From contig JAHFBR010000081.1 in assembly GCA_023249955.1 (NCBI GenBank), positions 1 through 5,726 on the forward strand: DNA of 5,726 nt, in the 5' to 3' direction. Below are positions 1 to 5,726 of the stretch, one piece after another (position 1 is the stretch's first letter; every line of letters starts with the position of its first letter). Under the pieces are notes generated by a model. That model worked only from the letters and a program-made list of their open reading frames with translations. It did not search any database and was not told the origin of the DNA. Made by a program: the position numbers and the translations under genes. Origin of the DNA: a bacterium (GTDB lineage: Bacteria > Babelota > Babeliae > Babelales > RVW-14).

Positions 1-2776
1 CTTTTAAATTGTTGCGCTTGCTTGCATCAAACATAGGGATTTCCGTAGGAATTGGTAGCGGTTCTGGAGGTGTTGCTGGGTTAATAAAAGTCTTCAAATC
101 ATTGCGCTTTTCGATGACGTCGTAGGATTGTACAGGAGGTGGTGCAGGAGGTGGCGGTGCTGCTGGCGTTATGAGCGATTTGAGTTGCTGGCGTTGTTGT
201 GTGAGCTCTGCATCAGAAACCGTGGTCCGTGGGGCCGGTTGTGAGCGTGGGCTAGCGATTGCTGGTGCAGGCGTCGTTGAAGGCATTAGTGGCGCCGGCG
301 GTGTACTTGCAAGCGTCACGGTTGCAGGCTTTGCCAAAAACTGTTCGGCCGATAGCGGCGCGGAGACTATTTTTGCTGGCGTCTCGGATTCAGGCTCTGG
401 TGCTGATGCCTGCGTTTTTGATCTTTTTGCATCTTCGTCTGGAGCGTGATAATACGGGTCGTTTCTAATATCAACGGTGGTTGGTTGGTAGCGCGCGTTA
501 GCAAAGTCGATTACTTTATGTGAGTAGTTTTCCTTTTCAGGGTTAAAGAACCAGTTATGAATAGGATCCATAGTGCGCTTGGTTTCAACCGCCATCTCAA
601 TATCCTCAGTTGCCTGATGCAGTTTCATCTTGGTGTAGAGCTGCATGCCAGGAGCTTGACGTGGCTTAAGGATGGTTGGCGCCAAAAATATAAAGATATA
701 TTGTTTGCTTATGGTGCGTGTCTGTTTCTTAAAAAACCATCCCAGCACAGGAATGTCGCCTAAAAGAGGGGTTTTTGCTTTGGCTTCAGTGACCTTTGTT
801 TTTACAAAACCGCCCAGCACCAGAACCTGTCCATCGGCAACGGTAATATTGGTATCCAGCGTTTTTTGTGATTTATTTGTCCCATCAGTATTTTCAAAAT
901 CGGTTATTTCAACTTTTACTTTTAATCTAATAATACCGTCCAAATTAATTTGAGGCGTCAGTTCTAATTTTGTAGACGCTTCGGCATCGACAAAACCGTT
1001 TGTTGTGGCATTGCCAGAAACGGTGGAGTCGATGACACGTCTAATTTCACCAACGGTCAGGTTGGCTGTTGTTTTATTGGCAACCGTGATAAATGGTTGT
1101 GATAAAATAGAAGCATTGGTTTGTTCTTTGAGCATGCTAAAAACACTCCAAATGCCGCCACCCGGCTTGCCAAAGGTTAAAGCAGTTTGGCCGCGCGCGC
1201 TGACAAGCTGACCAAGCAGGTCGCCCAACAAACTGACATTTTGGTCACCCTGTTTTTCAAGTGATGGAGCTCCTGTTAAGTTTGCCGACTGGAAATCGAT
1301 ATTGGTACCGATTTGGCCATGTTTTTTGTTGCGGATCATGCCGCCCAGGGCTTTGGTGTCATCGGCGCTGACGGTTACCAGCAAGCTTTCAATAGCAACC
1401 TGTGGCTGAGGTTTATCAAGATCTCTGATGGTACGTTTTAAAAGCTTCCAGTCTTGTTTGTCAACGCACGAAGCGATCAAGCGGTTGCCGTCTTTATCAA
1501 CTTCAAGGGGAATTTGTCTGAAATATTTTACGCCGCCGCGAATGGAACCAAATTTTCCAGCGCTCTGTCCTGTGGCAGAGTCGGGGATAGCGGTTACCTC
1601 TTTTAAAATGTTTTTGACCTGCCCTGCATCGATGTGTTGCAGTTCATAAATATGTAGCGGAGATGCAGCGCTTTTAATTTCGGTATCAATATTTTTGGTG
1701 ATAAAATCGACGATCTTATCAATTGATTTGGTGTTGCCCAGCAGAATCAGAGAATTGGTCCGCTCTTCTGGAATAATGCGCGTGGTGGGCGAAAAGTACT
1801 CGGTACCGCCTTCTGCCACCTTGCCCAAAAGGCGTGCCAGCGGATTGGTGTCCGGTTTGCGGATCAGTGCATCAAGCAGTGTTTTGACGTCAACGGCATT
1901 GACGCGCTTGAGTTTTAATACGGTGACACTTTCAGGCAGGCCCATCTGATCGAGCTCTTGGATCAGCTTGACGGCAGATTTAATATTGTACGCTTTATCG
2001 GTGATGATAAAAGCATTCATATCTTTTTGGTCGATGAGTACGTTTGGAGCGCTGAGCATGCTTTCCAGTAGCGGGCGGATATCCCCAACCTGGATGTTGG
2101 TTAAAAATGTTACGTAGCGAATGGTAAGATCGCTGTCCGGAAGCTCTGTGTAAGGAACGTTGACGTAAGCGGGCAGCGGCTCGGTGAGTTTTTTATCTTT
2201 TGGAATAATTTTATGCACGTCACCAACTTTGACGATACTAAAGCCGGCCATTTCTAGCACGGTCAAAAAGATGTTCCATGCGCCTTCTACTGAAAGTGGC
2301 TCGCGGATGGTCAGCGAGATCTTAGAGCCCTCAAGTGTCTTGTCCGGTATGACGTTAAGTTTTTTGATTTCAGCGATGTATTCAATAAAATTTGCAAGAT
2401 CGGTATTTTCAAAATTTAAGTAAATCTCTTTTTTGTCTTCTTTATCAGTATCTTTTTCTTCTGTCGGTGGCATTGCTGATGGCACCTGTGGTGCTGGAGG
2501 CTGTTCTGTGGGAGCTTGCGACACTGGCTCTGCTGTGGGGGCAGACTGAACTTCTAGTGCACCCGGCGAAGCGTTTTGGAGCGGCATGTCAGGAATTAGT
2601 CCAGCAGGAAGCGCTGCGTCTGCAGGGAGCGATGCAGGCATTATGGGTGCTTCAGGTGTAGCAGGAGCCGGCTCATTGAAAAGAGGCAGCGCAGGCATTG
2701 CTGCAAACAACGTTTTGCACAGCAAAAACGCTGAGACTGCCAGGAGTGGATGTACGATTGTAGAAAGTTTTTTCAT
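1..2776 (-). CDS. gspD: Type II secretion system secretin GspD (partial, C-terminus beyond left edge)
   Basis: Outer-membrane secretin, the multimeric gated channel of the type II secretion system. The frame is open for 925 codons from the ATG at 2776 and meets no stop before the window edge. Visible in order: a Sec signal peptide (MKK start, hydrophobic core 10-19, likely cleavage after LFA near 25); a Pro/Ala/Gln-rich linker (about 27-105) ending in a Lys/Asp/Glu stretch; N0 domain (about 117-200); N1 (about 218-280, from TIRYVT); N2 (about 284-370, from VTVLKLKRVNA); N3 (about 374-455, from LHIYELQ); and the secretin domain (about 459-706) with ILSQPFITVAN at 557-567, VLVLGGF at 651-657 and the signature TPLLGDIPVLGWFF at 669-682. 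After residue 706 comes an unusual tail of at least 219 residues, rich in Pro and Ala and ending in repeats. Typical GspD is about 650-750 residues, so this one is long. A PilQ-like role is less likely because a GspC with a PDZ domain lies directly upstream. Confidence 0.92.
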   Translation of the reverse strand, partial: MKKLSTIVHPLLAVSAFLLCKTLFAAMPALPLFNEPAPATPEAPIMPASLPADAALPAGLIPDMPLQNASPGALEVQSAPTAEPVSQAPTEQPPAPQVPSAMPPTEEKDTDKEDKKEIYLNFENTDLANFIEYIAEIKKLNVIPDKTLEGSKISLTIREPLSVEGAWNIFLTVLEMAGFSIVKVGDVHKIIPKDKKLTEPLPAYVNVPYTELPDSDLTIRYVTFLTNIQVGDIRPLLESMLSAPNVLIDQKDMNAFIITDKAYNIKSAVKLIQELDQMGLPESVTVLKLKRVNAVDVKTLLDALIRKPDTNPLARLLGKVAEGGTEYFSPTTRIIPEERTNSLILLGNTKSIDKIVDFITKNIDTEIKSAASPLHIYELQHIDAGQVKNILKEVTAIPDSATGQSAGKFGSIRGGVKYFRQIPLEVDKDGNRLIASCVDKQDWKLLKRTIRDLDKPQPQVAIESLLVTVSADDTKALGGMIRNKKHGQIGTNIDFQSANLTGAPSLEKQGDQNVSLLGDLLGQLVSARGQTALTFGKPGGGIWSVFSMLKEQTNASILSQPFITVANKTTANLTVGEIRRVIDSTVSGNATTNGFVDAEASTKLELTPQINLDGIIRLKVKVEITDFENTDGTNKSQKTLDTNITVADGQVLVLGGFVKTKVTEAKAKTPLLGDIPVLGWFFKKQTRTISKQYIFIFLAPTILKPRQAPGMQLYTKMKLHQATEDIEMAVETKRTMDPIHNWFFNPEKENYSHKVIDFANARYQPTTVDIRNDPYYHAPDEDAKRSKTQASAPEPESETPAKIVSAPLSAEQFLAKPATVTLASTPPAPLMPSTTPAPAIASPRSQPAPRTTVSDAELTQQRQQLKSLITPAAPPPPAPPPVQSYDVIEKRNDLKTFINPATPPEPLPIPTEIPMFDASKRNNLK
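2..193 (-). repeat. Tandem repeats of about 29-30 codons in the secretin C-terminal tail
   Basis: Within gspD, residue 862 starts a unit of the form R-x-x-L-K-[ST]-[LF]-I-[TN]-P-A-[AT]-P-P followed by a Pro-rich spacer and a short segment ending in Lys. A second unit begins at residue 891 (base 106) and a third at residue 921 (base 16), where the window stops after RNNLK. The spacings are 29 and 30 residues. The Arg-Leu-Lys-Ile-Pro core is kept while the spacers differ, so these are protein-level repeats and not exact DNA repeats. More units may lie beyond the left edge. Confidence 0.7.
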
Positions 2777-2791
2777 AGTCCTTTCTTCCTC
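2777..2791 (-). promoter_or_regulatory. Ribosome binding site of gspD
   Basis: The sense sequence before the ATG is GAGGAAGAAAGGACT. GAGGA stands 10 nt from the start codon and matches a Shine-Dalgarno core at a good distance; a second core, AAGGA, is only 2 nt from the ATG and probably too close. This supports the ATG at 2776, which also gives a well-formed signal peptide. Confidence 0.65.
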
Positions 2792-2806
2792 GTTTTACAA
2801 CCGCGC

Positions 2807-3943
2807 TTAGCGATTGTTCGAGTGCAGCCGATTCTGCAAATTCTCCAATATTCTTCGTCGTATTTCCATCATCGCTTGCTGATGGCGTTCTCCATCAGGG
2901 TGAATCTTGTTAAATTCACGAACCGTTTGTTCGCGTTGTTGCAAGCGGTTCATCTTCATAGCCTCTTCAGACTTTTTAGCATCCGCAATCTTAATGCCAG
3001 GAAAGAGTGACTTGCGTGGTCGATCAATTTTAACAAGTTTGTATGATAAAGAAATATCTTTATCGGCGCGCTTGATCCCAAGTTTGGCGATGCTACCCAG
3101 CGCCAATCGCGTGACGGAGTCATACGCCTTGATGCGATTTTTTTGGTCCGCGACATCAAGATCGTTCACCGAAGTAATAATATCATTTTCCATCAGCCCG
3201 AGCGCAGCAACAACATCGCTTTGGTCAGGCTTGCCCAAGCGAATGCCAAGTGCTTTACCGCCTTGATATGCGGTACCAATGATGCCGATGCGATCGAACA
3301 AGTTGCCCAACGTTTCAACCTCTTTTACAAACCATGTTGGATCGATTTCATAATTTTGGTCATCAACTTTACGGGCGATATATTTCCATTTATCGGCAAT
3401 GACTTGCTCGCCAGGAATTTCGTCCTTGCGCAGAAAGAAAGTTTCTTGTTGACCATTGGCTCGCAACAAAATAATACGATTGTGAGCGATTTTTATAATC
3501 TGCGCGTCTTTGATCTTTTCGCCCAAGTGATACATCTCTTCTTTATTGGTTTCATCGGCGATCATGGCCACATTGCGTAATTCATCGCCGCCGGCAATAA
3601 TGCCGCGCAGCGTGATATTGAGTGGTGGAATAAATTCTTGCTTTTTAACTTCTGGTGGCGGAGGAATGACGGCCGGCTTGAGTTCGGGGATTGGCGTAAT
3701 CAGATTTTGCTTTACCGCTTTGACTTCCTGCATGACGTAGGTGCCAAAAAGATCATCTTGATAGATTTTTTCCCACATTTGAGCCGTAGCTGGTTGTTCC
3801 TTTTTTTTTTCTGATTCAACAAGATCTAGGGTTTTTGGAGTGCGCCATACTGGCGGCTCGTGAAAAAACGATGAGTACGCCATCAGTGAGAGCGCGAATA
3901 TGAGCAACAGCGAACTATTCGCTAACCACAGATCCTGTTTCAT
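2807..3943 (-). CDS. gspC: Type II secretion system protein GspC (HR and PDZ domains)
   Basis: Inner-membrane T2SS component of 378 residues that links the inner-membrane platform to the secretin. Visible in order: a short cytoplasmic N-terminus; one membrane segment (about 7-27, rich in Leu, Ala and Ser); a charged then Pro-rich periplasmic linker with a DDLFGTY motif at 63-69, resembling the LFG motif common before the HR domain in this family; an HR domain (about 106-171, starting PPLNITLRGIIAGG, with beta-rich segments ending in ETFFL); and a C-terminal PDZ domain (about 228-303, with GIRLGKPDQSD and LMENDIITSVN). In the family the HR domain binds the N0 domain of GspD, encoded 30 nt downstream. 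Residues 304-378 form an extra highly charged, probably helical tail not usual for GspC. The ATG at 3943 was chosen over the in-frame ATG at 3961 because AAGGG precedes it at normal spacing and the same leader precedes moxR. Codons 45-48 contain a run of ten A. Confidence 0.85.
   Translation of the reverse strand: MKQDLWLANSSLLLIFALSLMAYSSFFHEPPVWRTPKTLDLVESEKKKEQPATAQMWEKIYQDDLFGTYVMQEVKAVKQNLITPIPELKPAVIPPPPEVKKQEFIPPLNITLRGIIAGGDELRNVAMIADETNKEEMYHLGEKIKDAQIIKIAHNRIILLRANGQQETFFLRKDEIPGEQVIADKWKYIARKVDDQNYEIDPTWFVKEVETLGNLFDRIGIIGTAYQGGKALGIRLGKPDQSDVVAALGLMENDIITSVNDLDVADQKNRIKAYDSVTRLALGSIAKLGIKRADKDISLSYKLVKIDRPRKSLFPGIKIADAKKSEEAMKMNRLQQREQTVREFNKIHPDGERHQQAMMEIRRRILENLQNRLHSNNR
3801..3810 (-). 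repeat. Homopolymer A10 tract inside gspC
   Basis: Ten consecutive T on the plus strand (A10 in the coding sense) cover the Glu-Lys-Lys-Lys codons 45-48 of GspC, in the linker just after the membrane segment. The reading frame is intact in this sequence. Runs of this length are prone to replication or transcriptional slippage. Confidence 0.8.
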
Positions 3944-3957
3944 GGTAAACAATCCCT
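3941..3957 (-). promoter_or_regulatory. Ribosome binding site and start block of gspC
   Basis: The sense sequence GGGATTGTTTACCATG, preceded by AA, gives a Shine-Dalgarno core AAGGG about 10 nt before the ATG at 3943. The block differs at one base from the one before moxR, which fixes the inner ATG as the likely start. Confidence 0.6.
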
Positions 3958-3960
3958 TCA

Positions 3961-3991
3961 TAGACTACGAAGATACTTTCTTCATAGTCTA
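3961..3991. promoter_or_regulatory. 12-bp inverted repeat upstream of gspC, candidate operator
   Basis: The arms are TAGACTACGAAG (3961-3972) and CTTCATAGTCTA (3980-3991), complementary at 11 of 12 positions (the exception is a G-T type pair on one strand), with a 7-base centre atacttt. No T run follows on either strand, so it is not a standard terminator. It overlaps the spacer and -10 of the predicted gspC promoter, which suits a repressor or activator dimer site. It could instead be an mRNA hairpin in transcripts read through from moxR. Confidence 0.5.
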
Positions 3992-3999
3992 ACTGTCAA
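3970..3999 (-). promoter_or_regulatory. Predicted sigma-70-type promoter of gspC-gspD
   Basis: TTGACA, a perfect -35 hexamer, lies at 3999-3994 in the sense orientation. After 18 nt comes TATCTT (3975-3970), a 4-of-6 match to TATAAT. Transcription would begin near 3963, giving a short leader of about 20 nt holding the AAGGG ribosome binding site. The spacing is one base longer than ideal and the -10 is imperfect, so this is a prediction only. Confidence 0.4.
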
Positions 4000-4011
4000 G
4001 TCAGGAGATGA

Positions 4012-4034
4012 CAAAAACAAAAAGTTCTGCTTTT
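4012..4034 (-). terminator. Weak terminator-like stem and T-rich run after moxR
   Basis: In the sense orientation the end of moxR gives a 5-bp stem AAAAG/CTTTT (4034-4030 with 4024-4020) around the loop CAGAA, followed by T runs interrupted by G (CTTTTTGTTTTTG). The stem is short and AT-rich, so termination is likely inefficient or absent. Its position just before the predicted gspC promoter would fit a transcription-unit boundary. Confidence 0.25.
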
Positions 4035-5016
4035 AAGGCGCTGGGATGGCTTGAAGAATTTTTTGTACCAAGTAATCGGTTGAGATATTTTCTGCTTCAG
4101 CTTCATACGTCAACAAAAGGCGATGGCGTAGGGTGTCGGCTGCAATTGCCTTGACATCATCTGGCAGAACAAAGTGTCGTTTTTTTAAGAAAGCATGAGC
4201 CTTGGCAGCAGAAGTGAGGGCAAGCGTTGCGCGTGGTGATGCGCCATATTCAATCATTGGTGCCAGATCGTCCAGTTTGTAATCTTTGGGATTACGCGAT
4301 GCAAAAACAATCTGCAAGATGTAATCAATCACTTTGTCATCAATATAAACATCTTTGACCAATTTTTGGCCCGCGGTGATGGCCGCTTTATCAAGAATAG
4401 TGTTGACGTCTTGGGGATTGAGCGCCTTGGCAACAATATCTTTTTCTTCAGTAAATTTTGGATAGGTGACAATCAGTTTGAACATAAACCGGTCGACCTG
4501 TGCTTCGGGCAAGCGATAGGTTCCCTCTTGGTCGATGGGGTTTTGTGTTGCTAGCACCAAGAATGGTTCATCCAAAGGATATGTTGTGTCGCCAATGGTG
4601 ACTTGGTGCTCCTGCATGGCTTCAAGCAGAGCAGATTGAACTTTTGCTGGTGCACGGTTAATTTCGTCAGCAAGAATGATATTTGCAAAGATAGGACCCT
4701 TTTTGACCTGGAACTCTTGGTTTTTTGGATTGTAAATAAGTGTTCCAACTAAATCTGCTGGTAGCAGGTCGGGCGTAAATTGGATGCGCTGGTACGAAAG
4801 GCCAATTGCCTTGGCAACTGTCTTGATCAATGTGGTTTTGGCAAGTCCTGGGACGCCTTCAAGCAAAATGTGACCATTACACAAAAGGCCCAAGAAGATG
4901 CGATCGATAATGGCATCTTGGCCAACGATGACCTTTTTGATCTCGTTTTTAAGCTCGGTCCACTTGATGCCTTGCTCTTTTATGCTTTCAATGGTGTACG
5001 CTGATGGTGCTTCCAT
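4033..5016 (-). CDS. MoxR-family AAA+ ATPase
   Basis: Cytoplasmic AAA+ ATPase of 327 residues, the usual length for the MoxR family (AAA_3 core plus a helical lid). All catalytic signatures are present: Walker A GVPGLAKT at 54-61; Walker B with ILADEINRAP at 114-123; sensor 1 TQNP at 157-160; the family motif EGTYRLPEAQVDRF at 164-177, which includes the arginine finger; and sensor 2 GASPRA at 258-263. MoxR proteins generally act as chaperone-like remodelling enzymes, often with VWA or DUF58 partners encoded next to them; none is seen here, and the neighbours are a regulator and T2SS genes. The substrate is therefore unknown; a role in assembling the secretion system is inferred from position only. 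The ATG at 5016 is preferred over an in-frame TTG at 5025 because AGAGGGG stands about 10 nt before it. Confidence 0.92.
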   Translation of the reverse strand: MEAPSAYTIESIKEQGIKWTELKNEIKKVIVGQDAIIDRIFLGLLCNGHILLEGVPGLAKTTLIKTVAKAIGLSYQRIQFTPDLLPADLVGTLIYNPKNQEFQVKKGPIFANIILADEINRAPAKVQSALLEAMQEHQVTIGDTTYPLDEPFLVLATQNPIDQEGTYRLPEAQVDRFMFKLIVTYPKFTEEKDIVAKALNPQDVNTILDKAAITAGQKLVKDVYIDDKVIDYILQIVFASRNPKDYKLDDLAPMIEYGASPRATLALTSAAKAHAFLKKRHFVLPDDVKAIAADTLRHRLLLTYEAEAENISTDYLVQKILQAIPAP

Positions 5017-5032
5017 GGTAAACAAGCCCCTC
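5014..5032 (-). promoter_or_regulatory. Ribosome binding site and start block of moxR
   Basis: The sense sequence is GAGGGG followed by CTTGTTTACCATG, with the Shine-Dalgarno core about 10 nt before the ATG. From GGG to ATG the block matches the gspC leader at 15 of 16 bases. It decides the start at 5016. Confidence 0.6.
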
Positions 5033-5049
5033 TAAAAAAACACTGTAGC

Positions 5050-5726
5050 TCAATTAAAACCGTTGATATGTAACTTTATCATTTTGTCACGCAAGTGGGC
5101 AACCGGTATTTGCAAAAATTCTGCCACTTGATTGGTATCATAGCGATAGGTCTTGAGAAGGTGCGATAAGTAGTGTTGCTGAAAAACATCGGTTGCATGT
5201 TGCAGAGAGCTGAAGCGTGAAAACATCTGCTCATCAACCACCATTGTTGCCGTGTTTGGCAAAACTTTTTGGACGACCGATCGTTCAATGACGGGCTGTT
5301 GTGTGCTGGCGGTAGCAACTAATGTTTCTATGCATGTTTTGATCTGTTCAATATCACCCGTCCATTGATAATTACGCAAGAACCTGAGCGCAGATGGTGT
5401 CAGTGTTATATTTTTATGATGCTGCGCATTTGCTTGTGTCAAAAAATGGTCAACCAGCAGTGGAATATCATAACGTCGTTTATTAATTGCTGGGATCTCG
5501 ATTGGTGTTGCATTCAGCTTGCAAAAGAGCGATTTATTAAAGGTGCCATCTTGTGCCAGCTTAAAAAGCGCAGGGCTGCTGGAAGCAATCACGCGCAACA
5601 ATGTTTTTTCTTGCTCAAGATACGCCAAAAGTTGTTTCTGGCAAGGTGTATTGAGTTCGTGAATGTTCTTTAAAAACAGGGTACCTGATTGTTGCAAAAC
5701 GTCGTCTGGGATATTTTCCAGCGCAG
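5050..5726 (-). CDS. Degenerate NtrC/sigma-54-activator-like AAA+ protein with Fis-type HTH (partial, N-terminus beyond right edge)
   Basis: The last 224 residues of a bacterial enhancer-binding-protein-like regulator; numbering here starts at the first full codon, base 5724. Family landmarks: the Walker B region GTLFLKNIHEL at 14-24, where the family has GTLFLDEI; RVIASSSPAL at 44-53, matching RIIAATNRDL; FNKSLFCKLN at 62-71, matching FREDLYYRLN; the well-kept KRRYDIPLLVDHFL at 82-95; NYQWTGDIEQI at 118-128, matching NYxWPGNVREL; and a Fis-type helix-turn-helix at about 181-218 with QVAEFLQIP. The catalytic Asp-Glu is Lys-Asn, both arginine-finger positions are Asn and Lys, and the sensor II arginine is Glu. 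ATP hydrolysis is thus probably lost, while the fold and DNA-binding domain look intact. The nucleotide-binding P-loop, the GAFTGA loop and any sensor domain lie outside the window. The TGA stop is 33 nt before moxR, which suggests co-transcription. Confidence 0.8.
   Translation of the reverse strand, partial: ALENIPDDVLQQSGTLFLKNIHELNTPCQKQLLAYLEQEKTLLRVIASSSPALFKLAQDGTFNKSLFCKLNATPIEIPAINKRRYDIPLLVDHFLTQANAQHHKNITLTPSALRFLRNYQWTGDIEQIKTCIETLVATASTQQPVIERSVVQKVLPNTATMVVDEQMFSRFSSLQHATDVFQQHYLSHLLKTYRYDTNQVAEFLQIPVAHLRDKMIKLHINGFN

Noticed and set aside
171..449. Plus-strand open frame with Gly/Ala/Ser-rich translation
   Set aside because: It is the antisense shadow of the Pro/Ala-rich GspD tail, where low-complexity composition keeps stops away. 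It has no recognisable domain, while the minus frame is a clear secretin.
889..2415. Repeated 12-mer tattttcaaaat at 889-900 and 2404-2415
   Set aside because: Both copies encode the residues Phe-Glu-Asn-Thr within gspD, in unrelated domains. Two copies of an AT-rich palindromic word are best explained by chance and codon use.
2714..2728. Possible lipobox around Cys20 of the secretin (FLLCK)
   Set aside because: The residue before Cys is Leu, not Ala, Gly or Ser, so signal peptidase II processing is unlikely. A signal peptidase I site follows near residue 25.
3143..3580. 145-codon plus-strand open frame
   Set aside because: It lies entirely antisense to the HR and PDZ coding region of gspC, and its translation shows no family motif.
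3941..3961. In-frame upstream ATG at 3961 as the gspC start
   Set aside because: No good Shine-Dalgarno sequence precedes it, its first base lies inside the inverted repeat, and the inner ATG at 3943 has AAGGG at normal spacing plus the leader shared with moxR.
5014..5025. TTG at 5025 as the moxR start
   Set aside because: It sits immediately after the GAGGGG core, too close for initiation. The ATG at 5016 has correct spacing.
5017..5049. Search for a sigma-54 promoter (GG-N10-GC) in the gaps before moxR, gspC and gspD, prompted by the NtrC-like gene
   Set aside because: No convincing TGGCAC-N5-TTGC-type element was seen in these short gaps. A site outside the window or inside a coding region cannot be excluded.

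Overview
The window carries four genes, all on the minus strand, reading from the right edge to the left edge: the C-terminal part of a sigma-54-activator-like AAA+ regulator (5726 to 5050, cut by the right edge), a complete MoxR-family AAA+ ATPase (5016 to 4033), a complete GspC-type inner-membrane protein (3943 to 2807), and an outer-membrane secretin of GspD type (2776 to 1, still open at the left edge after 925 codons). Together they look like the start of a type II secretion (T2SS) locus preceded by two AAA+ genes. No tRNA, rRNA, CRISPR array or insertion sequence was seen, and no gene-free stretch exceeds about 90 bases.

Layout: the regulator and moxR are 33 nt apart and probably co-transcribed. 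The moxR-gspC gap (3944-4032) is the only one with regulatory structure: a weak terminator-like stem with a T-rich run just after moxR, a consensus -35 hexamer (TTGACA), and a near-perfect 12-bp inverted repeat lying over the predicted -10 region. gspC and gspD are 30 nt apart, with a strong purine-rich ribosome binding site in the gap.

How the genes may work together: GspC is anchored in the inner membrane. Its HR domain is known in the family to contact the N0 domain of GspD, which forms the gated outer-membrane channel. The MoxR ATPase has every catalytic motif and may act as an assembly or remodelling chaperone, but no VWA or DUF58 partner is visible here. The regulator keeps the NtrC-type fold signatures and a Fis-type helix-turn-helix, but has lost the Walker B acids, both arginine-finger positions and the sensor II arginine. 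It is probably not a working sigma-54 activator ATPase, although it may still bind DNA.

Organism: a diderm (Gram-negative-type) bacterium using the standard code, with moderate GC. The secretin has long Pro/Ala-rich segments at both ends and GspC has an extra charged tail, so this is not a close relative of the model proteobacterial systems. A member of Dependentiae (TM6/Babeliae) or another under-sampled diderm lineage is a low-confidence guess from general gene character, not something the sequence proves.
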